Assembly: GCA_905618895.1 (NCBI GenBank)
Contig: CAJQTA010000001.1
Coordinates: 1-64,000, forward strand
Source of the DNA: an uncultured Candidatus Pelagibacter sp.
GTDB lineage: Bacteria > Pseudomonadota > Alphaproteobacteria > Pelagibacterales > Pelagibacteraceae
DNA length: 64,000 nucleotides
Reading direction: 5' to 3'
A model generated the notes under the pieces. It was given only the letters and a program-made list of their open reading frames with translations. It was not told the DNA's origin and searched no databases. The position numbers and the translations under genes are program-made. The number at the start of each line of letters is the position of its first letter. Within the stretch, counting starts at the first letter, position 1. Of the stretch, positions 57,428-64,000 are shown piece after piece.

Positions 57428-58303
57428 TCAATTAGACAATTTATTAAATAGTGTTTTACCAAGCTCTGAGGGTGATTTAGCGATAGTAATTCCACATTCT
57501 TCCATTTTTTTTATCTTATCTTCAGCACCACCTTTTCCACCTGAAATTATGGCACCTGCATGCCCCATTCTTCTTCCAGGAGGAGCTGTTATTCCAGCAA
57601 TAAAACCAACAATTGGTTTCTTTATTCTGTGATTTTTTACAAATTCTGCAGCCTCTTCTTCTGATGATCCACCTATCTCTCCTATCATGAGAATAGATTT
57701 TGTTTGATCATCATTTAAAAACAAATCTAAACAGTCAATAAAATTGGTTCCATTAATTGGGTCACCACCAATTCCTATACATGTTGATTGACCTAATTCA
57801 TTTTCAGTTGTTTGTGCAACAGCTTCATACGTTAATGTACCTGATCTTGAGACTATTCCGACAGATCCTTTTTTATGAATATTTCCAGGCATTATTCCAA
57901 TTTTACATTCATCTGGAGTAATTATTCCAGGGCAATTTGGTCCTATTAATCTACTTTTTGAATCTTCTAATTTTTGTTTAACTCTAAGCATATCTTGAAT
58001 TGGTATACCTTCGGTAATGCATACTATAAGTTCAACTGAAGCCTCTATTGCTTCAATTATTGCGGCTGCTGCAAATTTTGCTGGAACATAAATCATTGTT
58101 GCGTCAGCACCAACTTCTTGTTTGGCTTCTTTTACAGTATTAAACACTGGACGATCAAGATGTTTTTGACCTCCTTTTTTTGGAGTAACCCCACCAACAA
58201 GATTAGTTCCATATTCTATTGCTTGTTTAGAGTGAAATTCACCATGTTTACCCGTAAATCCTTGGCATATAACTTTTGTATTTTTATCAATTAAAACAGA
58301 CAT
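57428..58303 (-). CDS. sucD: Succinyl-CoA ligase subunit alpha
   Basis: The protein has 291 residues. CoA-binding Rossmann region ([21 protein letters not shown]), [15 protein letters not shown], and the phosphorylated His in [12 protein letters not shown]. With SucC it makes ATP or GTP from succinyl-CoA. It starts 1 base after the sucC stop. Confidence 0.97.
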   Translation of the reverse strand: MSVLIDKNTKVICQGFTGKHGEFHSKQAIEYGTNLVGGVTPKKGGQKHLDRPVFNTVKEAKQEVGADATMIYVPAKFAAAAIIEAIEASVELIVCITEGIPIQDMLRVKQKLEDSKSRLIGPNCPGIITPDECKIGIMPGNIHKKGSVGIVSRSGTLTYEAVAQTTENELGQSTCIGIGGDPINGTNFIDCLDLFLNDDQTKSILMIGEIGGSSEEEAAEFVKNHRIKKPIVGFIAGITAPPGRRMGHAGAIISGGKGGAEDKIKKMEECGITIAKSPSELGKTLFNKLSN

Positions 58304-58304
58304 A

Positions 58305-59465
58305 TTATTTTATAGCCTCTACTATTTTTTTAGCAGCGTCATCTAAGTTTTCTGCTGAAATTAATTTTAATCCTGAGTTATCTAATATCTCTTTTCCCTC
58401 TTTAAAATTAGTTCCAGCAAGTCTAACTACTAGAGGAACGCTTATATTCATTTCTTTTGCTGCATCAACAACTCCTTGTGCAAGCACATCACATCTCATT
58501 ATTCCACCAAAAATATTTATTAAAATTCCTTTAACATTTTTGTCTGAAAGAATTATCTTTAATGCAGCTGAAACCTTTTCTTTTGAAGCGCCACCACCAA
58601 CGTCTAAAAAATTAGCTGGCTCTTTTCCATAGAGCTTAATTATATCCATAGTAGCCATTGCTAGTCCTGCGCCGTTAACCATACAGCCAATACTTCCATC
58701 TAATTTTATATAGGCAAGATCATGTTTGCTTGCCTCAATTTCTGTGGGATCTTCTTCGTTTAAATCTCTTAACTGCATAATTTCTGGATGTTTAAATAAT
58801 GCATTAGAGTCAAAATTTACTTTTGCATCCAGACAGATTATTTTTTTTTCCTTAGTTAAAATTAAAGGATTAACCTCAACCATGTTGGCATCTGTACTAA
58901 TAAACATTTGATATACTGATTTAATTAGTGATATTGCTTGTTTTTTTGCATCATTACTTAAATTAAAAATTTCAATTATTTTTTCACAATCTGCATCTGA
59001 AATCTCTTCAACTATTTCAACTTTTGTTGTTATAATTTTTTCCGGTGTTTTATTGGCTACTTCTTCAATATCCATTCCACCTTGATCACTTGATATAAAT
59101 GCAATTTTTGAACTTGCTCTATCAACAAGACAAGAAAGATAAAATTCTTTGTCTATATTTGAAGATTCTTCAACATATAATCTCTTAACTTCTCTACCCT
59201 CAGGACCAGTTTGATGTGTCACAAGAGTTTTGCCCAACAGTTCTTTGGCTGCAACACTTAATTCCTCCAGTGTATTTAAAATTTTTACTCCTCCAGCCTT
59301 ACCTCTTCCACCTGCGTGGATTTGTGCTTTCAAAACAAATTTTTCAGTTTTTAGTAATTTTGATTTTTCAACCAACTCGTCTACCGTAAAAGCAAAAACT
59401 CCATTGGGAACTATTGCGCCATATTTTTTTAAAATTTGCTTAGCTTGATGCTCATGAATGTTCAT
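58305..59465 (-). CDS. sucC: Succinyl-CoA ligase subunit beta
   Basis: The protein has 386 residues. ATP-grasp N-terminus ([22 protein letters not shown]), [15 protein letters not shown], and the C-terminal CoA ligase part with [17 protein letters not shown]. Normal length. Placed between mdh (2-base gap) and sucD. Confidence 0.97.
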   Translation of the reverse strand: MNIHEHQAKQILKKYGAIVPNGVFAFTVDELVEKSKLLKTEKFVLKAQIHAGGRGKAGGVKILNTLEELSVAAKELLGKTLVTHQTGPEGREVKRLYVEESSNIDKEFYLSCLVDRASSKIAFISSDQGGMDIEEVANKTPEKIITTKVEIVEEISDADCEKIIEIFNLSNDAKKQAISLIKSVYQMFISTDANMVEVNPLILTKEKKIICLDAKVNFDSNALFKHPEIMQLRDLNEEDPTEIEASKHDLAYIKLDGSIGCMVNGAGLAMATMDIIKLYGKEPANFLDVGGGASKEKVSAALKIILSDKNVKGILINIFGGIMRCDVLAQGVVDAAKEMNISVPLVVRLAGTNFKEGKEILDNSGLKLISAENLDDAAKKIVEAIK

Positions 59466-59467
59466 TA

Positions 59468-60430
59468 TTACTTAGAAAGATCTGGATCTATCTTGGAGGC
59501 CGATTCCCATAGTGCTTTAACAGCATCGATAGAGTTCATAAATTCTTTTTTTTCTTTTTCGTCTAAATCTATCTGTTCTATTTTTTCAACACCATTTTTT
59601 CCAATTATTACGGGTACACCAGCATAAACATTATCAACTCCATATTCTCCATTTAAATGAACTGCACATGGAAGTAATTTTTTTTCATCTTTTAAATATG
59701 CTTCTGCCATTTGAACTCCTGATGCAGCTGGCGCATAAAATGCTGAACCTTTTTCTAAATATTTAACAATTTCACCACCACCATCTCTGGTTCTTTGATT
59801 AATCTCCTCTAGCCTCTCAGATGAGATTTTTCCTTCTTTTACTAAATCTAGAAGTGGTTTTCCTGAAACTTTTGTAAATCTTGGCAAGGGAACCATTGTG
59901 TCTCCATGACCACCCATCACTATTGCTTCAATTTCTTTTACTGGAACATCTAATTCTAATGACAAAAATAATTTAAATCTTGAACTATCCAAAATTCCAG
60001 CCATTCCAACTACTTTGTTTGCAGGAAGACCCGAGAATTTTTGAAATGCCATTACCATAACATCTAGTGGATTTGTAATACATATAACAAAAGCATTCGG
60101 GGCATTTTTTTTAATACCTTCTGCTACCTGCTTGATAATTTTTAAATTAATACCTAGTAAATCATCTCTAGTCATTCCCGGTTTTCTTGGTACGCCCGCT
60201 GTTATTATAATTACGTCTGAATCTTTAATATCTTCATAGTTATCTGTCCCTGAAAACCTTACATTAAAACCATCTACAGATGATGATTGAGCAATATCTA
60301 GAGCCTTTCCTTTAGCTATTCCACTTGCAACATCAAACAATACCACCTCATTAGCCACTTCTTTTGTGCCTATTAAATGTGCTAAAGTTCCACCTATCTG
60401 ACCCGCTCCTATTAGAGATATTTTTTTCAT
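59468..60430 (-). CDS. mdh: Malate dehydrogenase
   Basis: The protein has 320 residues of the LDH-like MDH type common in alphaproteobacteria. NAD site [12 protein letters not shown], substrate loop [13 protein letters not shown] with the Arg residues that select malate, and catalytic His in [10 protein letters not shown]. It catalyses malate to oxaloacetate in the cytoplasm. Directly followed by sucC. Confidence 0.97.
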   Translation of the reverse strand: MKKISLIGAGQIGGTLAHLIGTKEVANEVVLFDVASGIAKGKALDIAQSSSVDGFNVRFSGTDNYEDIKDSDVIIITAGVPRKPGMTRDDLLGINLKIIKQVAEGIKKNAPNAFVICITNPLDVMVMAFQKFSGLPANKVVGMAGILDSSRFKLFLSLELDVPVKEIEAIVMGGHGDTMVPLPRFTKVSGKPLLDLVKEGKISSERLEEINQRTRDGGGEIVKYLEKGSAFYAPAASGVQMAEAYLKDEKKLLPCAVHLNGEYGVDNVYAGVPVIIGKNGVEKIEQIDLDEKEKKEFMNSIDAVKALWESASKIDPDLSK

Positions 60431-60438
60431 AAGTTTTC

Positions 60439-61932
60439 TTATTTCATTGTTGGCATGACAAATTCTGCATTAGATCTTATTCCAGAAGGCCATCTTGATG
60501 TTACAGTTTTAAGTTTTGTATAAAATTTAATTCCTTCAGCTCCATGCATCGCACTATCTCCAAATAATGATCTCTTCCATCCACCAAAACTATGAAATGC
60601 CATTGGAACTGGTATTGGAACATTAATTCCAACCATACCAACTTGAATTTTGCTTGCAAATGTTCGACCTGCATCTCCGTCTCTAGTGTAAATGCTTACT
60701 CCATTTCCATACTCATGATCATTAATCAACTTAGTTGCTTCTTCAAAAGTTTTTACTCTTATTACAGATAAAACTGGTCCAAATATTTCTTCTTTATAAA
60801 TTCTCATATCTTTTTGAACATGATCAAATAAACATCCCCCTAAAAAAAAACCGTTCTCATATCCTTGAAGTTTTATATTTCTTCCATCAACAACTAATTT
60901 GGCTCCTTCTTTAACACCAATATCAACATAACCTTTTACTTTTTCTAAGTGCTCTTTAGTTACTAGTGGACCCATCTCAGATGTTTTATCCATCCCTGGT
61001 CCTACTTTTAACGCTTCCGCTTTTTTTGATAGACGTGAAACTAATTCATCACCAATATCTCCTACGGCAACAGCAACTGATTGTGCCATACATCTTTCTC
61101 CTGCCGATCCATATGCTGCACCCATTAATCCGTTGACTGCACCATCAAGATCACAATCAGGCATAACAACTAAATGGTTTTTTGCTCCACCTAGTGCTTG
61201 AACTCTTTTTTCGTTTTTTGCAGAATTTTCATAAATATATTTTGCAATTGGAGTTGAGCCTACAAAACTTACAGCTTTAACATCTTTATTTGTTAAGATT
61301 GCATCAACTGACTCTTTATCTCCATTAACAACATTAAAAACACCATCTGGTAGTCCAGCCTCTTTTAGCAGTTCAGCTAATCTTAATGGGCATGATGGGT
61401 CTTTTTCTGATGGTTTTAAAATGAATGTGTTTCCGCACGCAATGGCAATAGGAAACATCCACATAGGTACCATTGCTGGAAAATTAAAAGGTGTTATACC
61501 CGCTACTACTCCGAGTGGTTGGCGCATTGACCAACTATCAACATTTGTTCCAACATTTTCAGAAAATTCTCCTTTAAGTAAATGTGGAATTCCACATGCA
61601 AACTCAACCACCTCCAGTCCTCTTGTTAAAGAACCTTTGGCATCTTCATAAACTTTTCCATGTTCTGAAACTATTAATTTTGTAAGCTCATCAGAATTTT
61701 TTTCGATCAATTCTTTAAATTTAAACATCACTCTTGCTCTTTGAAGGGGAGGTTTTAATGACCAAGTTTCGAAAGCTTTTTTTGCTACATCCACAGCTTG
61801 ATCAAGATCAATTTTACTAGCCAATCTTACTTCTGATTCTTGCTCACCTGTAGCTGGATTAAAAATTTTACTTTTTCTATCAGAAGAACCTGAAATTAGC
61901 TTTCCGCCTACAAAATGTTCTAATAAATTCAT
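60439..61932 (-). CDS. mmsA: Methylmalonate-semialdehyde dehydrogenase (CoA-acylating)
   Basis: The protein has 497 residues of the aldehyde dehydrogenase family. Motifs [30 protein letters not shown], the [19 protein letters not shown] site and the catalytic Cys in [11 protein letters not shown], a context typical of MmsA. It turns methylmalonate or malonate semialdehyde into propionyl- or acetyl-CoA (valine and inositol breakdown). Its position inside the TCA-cycle run is unusual but its product would feed that cycle. Confidence 0.93.
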   Translation of the reverse strand: MNLLEHFVGGKLISGSSDRKSKIFNPATGEQESEVRLASKIDLDQAVDVAKKAFETWSLKPPLQRARVMFKFKELIEKNSDELTKLIVSEHGKVYEDAKGSLTRGLEVVEFACGIPHLLKGEFSENVGTNVDSWSMRQPLGVVAGITPFNFPAMVPMWMFPIAIACGNTFILKPSEKDPSCPLRLAELLKEAGLPDGVFNVVNGDKESVDAILTNKDVKAVSFVGSTPIAKYIYENSAKNEKRVQALGGAKNHLVVMPDCDLDGAVNGLMGAAYGSAGERCMAQSVAVAVGDIGDELVSRLSKKAEALKVGPGMDKTSEMGPLVTKEHLEKVKGYVDIGVKEGAKLVVDGRNIKLQGYENGFFLGGCLFDHVQKDMRIYKEEIFGPVLSVIRVKTFEEATKLINDHEYGNGVSIYTRDGDAGRTFASKIQVGMVGINVPIPVPMAFHSFGGWKRSLFGDSAMHGAEGIKFYTKLKTVTSRWPSGIRSNAEFVMPTMK

Positions 61933-61989
61933 GAATACGATCTTTTAGATCATAATATAATATTAGTCTATTATTATTAAGAAAATTAA

Positions 61990-62769
61990 TTAAAGATTGC
62001 TAGTAGCTAGCATTTTTTTTAATTCAGCAATGGCTTTTGCTGGGTTTAATCCTTTTGGACAAGCATTGGTACAATTCATAATAGTATGACACCTATATAG
62101 TTTTAGTTCATCAGCTACTTTTTTTAATCTCTCTTTTCTTTCATCATCTCTACTATCTACTATCCACCTATAAGCTTGAAGCAAAACTGCAGGACCTAAA
62201 AATTTATCCTCATTCCACCAATAGCTTGGGCAAGAAGTAGAACAACACGCACACATTATACATTCATAAGCCCCGTCTAATTTCGCTCTATCTTTTTTTG
62301 ATTGAATAATTTCTGTAGTTTCAACTTTTGTATTTGTTTTCAACCAAGGCTCAATTGATTCGTATTGTTTATACAATCCACTTAAGTCCCCAATTAAATC
62401 TTTTTTAACTTTTAGATGAGGTAGTGGATAAATATTTATATCTCCTTCAATTTCTGAATGAGGTTTTGTACATGCTAAACCATTTTTACCATCCATATTC
62501 ATTGCGCAAGATCCACAAACACCATGTGCACAAGATCTCCGATAAGCCAATGATGGGTCAATTTCGTTTTTAATCTTATTTAAAATATCTAATACTTTTG
62601 AAGGACAGTTATCCATATCAACTTCATAAGTATCCTCTCTTGGATTTTCTCCATTTGAGGGATCCCATCTATAAACATTTACTTTTCTGATATTTTTTGA
62701 TCCAGTTTTATCTTGATAATAGATACCTTTTTGAACTTCTGAATTTTTAGGTAAATTTATTTGAACCAC
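61990..62769 (-). CDS. sdhB: Succinate dehydrogenase iron-sulfur subunit
   Basis: The protein has 259 residues. 2Fe-2S ligands in [21 protein letters not shown], then [13 protein letters not shown] and [17 protein letters not shown] for the 4Fe-4S and 3Fe-4S centres. It passes electrons from SdhA to quinone. Its start overlaps the sdhA stop (position 62769). A 57-base gap to mmsA holds nothing clear. Confidence 0.97.
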   Translation of the reverse strand: MVQINLPKNSEVQKGIYYQDKTGSKNIRKVNVYRWDPSNGENPREDTYEVDMDNCPSKVLDILNKIKNEIDPSLAYRRSCAHGVCGSCAMNMDGKNGLACTKPHSEIEGDINIYPLPHLKVKKDLIGDLSGLYKQYESIEPWLKTNTKVETTEIIQSKKDRAKLDGAYECIMCACCSTSCPSYWWNEDKFLGPAVLLQAYRWIVDSRDDERKERLKKVADELKLYRCHTIMNCTNACPKGLNPAKAIAELKKMLATSNL

Positions 62770-64000
62770 TAGTAAACTCTTTCTTGTGGTGGAAAGTATT
62801 GAACTTCATTTGTTAAAGTTGTTTTAGTAACTGGTCTATAACCAATTTTTGAATCTTTTCCATTGCACCAAGCAATAGTGTGTTGCATAAATTTTTCATC
62901 GTCTCTTTTTGGGAAATCTTCTCTTGCATGTGCGCCTCTGCTCTCTTGTCTATTATAAGCAGAATCCACTGTTGTAATTGCTTGTCTTATCAAGTTATCA
63001 AACTCCAATGTTTCCACTAAATCAGTGTTAAAAACAAGTGACCTATCTTTTACAGAAATTGATTCCATTCCATCGTATGCTTTTCTAACATCATCAACAC
63101 CCTCTTTAAGTGTTTTTTCTGTTCTAAAAACAGCACACTTTGATTGCATAGTTTTTTGCATTGAAAGTCTAAGCTCTGCAGTACTATTTTCACCATTAGA
63201 ATTTCTTAATTTATCAAATCTTTCTAAACATTTTTCTGTTTCAGTCTCTCCTATATCTTCATGTGGGGTTCCTGGTTTTACAAGTTCTGCAGCTCTTCTA
63301 GCTGCGGCTCTTCCAAATACAACTAGGTCAATTAAAGAATTAGACCCCAATCTATTCGCTCCATGAACAGAAACGCAGGCAGCCTCACCAATTGCCATTA
63401 ATCCTGTAACTGTTTCAGAATCATTTCCTGTTAATACTTCAGCTTTATAGTTTGTTGGGATACCTCCCATATTGTAATGAACAGTGGGAACTACTGGTAT
63501 TGGCTCTTTAGTTACATCAACATTTGCAAATAATCTTGCTGCTTCAGTTATTCCTGGAAGTCTACTTTCAATAATACTTTTGTCTAAATGACTTAAGTGT
63601 AAGTGAACATGATCCTGTTCTTTACCCACACCTCTTCCTTCATTAATCTCAATTGACATTGATCTACTTACTACATCTCTAGATGCTAAGTCTTTAGCTT
63701 TTGGTGCATAACGCTCCATAAATCTTTCACCTTTTGAATTAACTAAATAGCCACCTTCTCCTCTAACACCTTCAGAAATTAAAGTTCCATGTCCATAAAT
63801 TCCTGTTGGATGAAATTGTACAAATTCCATATCTTGTAATGGTAAACCTGCTCTTAAAACCATTGCATTTCCATCTCCAGTACAAGTGTGTGCTGAAGTT
63901 GCAGAATAATAAGCTTTTCCATAACCACCTGTTGCAATTATTGTGCTGTGAGCTCTAAATCTATGAATTGTTCCATCATTTAAATTCCAAGCAATAAGAC
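62769..64000 (-). CDS. sdhA: Succinate dehydrogenase flavoprotein subunit, 5' end cut
   Basis: The frame stays open to the window edge; in-window ATG codons are internal. Visible parts: [54 protein letters not shown], the substrate site [33 protein letters not shown] and the C-terminal [17 protein letters not shown]. This is the standard SdhA order. The FAD-linking His region lies upstream of the window. Confidence 0.96.
   Translation of the reverse strand, partial: LIAWNLNDGTIHRFRAHSTIIATGGYGKAYYSATSAHTCTGDGNAMVLRAGLPLQDMEFVQFHPTGIYGHGTLISEGVRGEGGYLVNSKGERFMERYAPKAKDLASRDVVSRSMSIEINEGRGVGKEQDHVHLHLSHLDKSIIESRLPGITEAARLFANVDVTKEPIPVVPTVHYNMGGIPTNYKAEVLTGNDSETVTGLMAIGEAACVSVHGANRLGSNSLIDLVVFGRAAARRAAELVKPGTPHEDIGETETEKCLERFDKLRNSNGENSTAELRLSMQKTMQSKCAVFRTEKTLKEGVDDVRKAYDGMESISVKDRSLVFNTDLVETLEFDNLIRQAITTVDSAYNRQESRGAHAREDFPKRDDEKFMQHTIAWCNGKDSKIGYRPVTKTTLTNEVQYFPPQERVY

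Overview
The window looks like a chromosome segment of a SAR11 (Pelagibacterales, Candidatus Pelagibacter-like) marine alphaproteobacterium. This rests on the very low GC, Lys/Asn/Ile-rich proteins, gene spacing of a few bases, and the gene content and order. No taxonomic marker was searched; the assignment comes from overall character and recognised families.

Two blocks of conserved chromosomal genes frame an accessory region. The left block (1-8357) holds the 3' part of ctpA and rppH on the + strand, facing atpH-atpA-atpG-atpD-atpC (the F1 part of ATP synthase) and priA on the - strand. The right block (51788-64000) is one compact - strand series of TCA-cycle genes: sdhA (cut by the window edge), sdhB, mmsA, mdh, sucC, sucD, sucA, sucB and lpd.

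The 43 kb between lpd and priA is accessory. From left to right it holds: (A) a 4.9 kb segment with a CmoA-like methyltransferase, a polysaccharide deacetylase, an amidinotransferase and a second methyltransferase; (B) about 34 kb dominated by a type IV pilus system: pilins, PilC, PilB, a secretin, PilP and PilO, a PilM-PilN fusion, a very large PilY1, minor pilins, PilT and PilD. This part also has a tandem family of autotransporter-like proteins, two winged-helix regulators, a DegP-like protease, and an unusual number of gene fragments: four pilin fragments, one frameshifted pilin, a pilD tail, a transporter remnant and a collapsed autotransporter; (C) a 4.5 kb segment with small secreted proteins and one more autotransporter.

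The most interesting signal is at the boundaries of these three segments. Four direct copies of one 12-base core (TAAGAGTGTATT) lie at 8381, 13299, 47244 and 51789. The last is the 3' end of lpd, where it encodes the C-terminal Ile-His-Ser-stop. In all four places the core closes a - strand reading frame with Ile-His-Ser-stop, although the upstream sequence differs. Segment A is flanked by 21-base identical repeats. Segment C is flanked by about 220-base imperfect repeats. The region therefore looks like tandem accretion of cassettes at the 3' end of lpd, with no integrase gene in view. At its left edge a fragment of an amidinotransferase gene is joined directly to the 3' end of a 23S rRNA gene.

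A second unexplained structure is the gap between pilY1 and pilMN (37079-37429). It has eight exact copies of TCTAACACA in both orientations, three of them spaced exactly 11 bases apart. A third is a shared upstream element (TTAGTGCYCRAAT on the + strand) before two autotransporter genes and in the gap before the pilMN operon, which suggests common control of surface structures.
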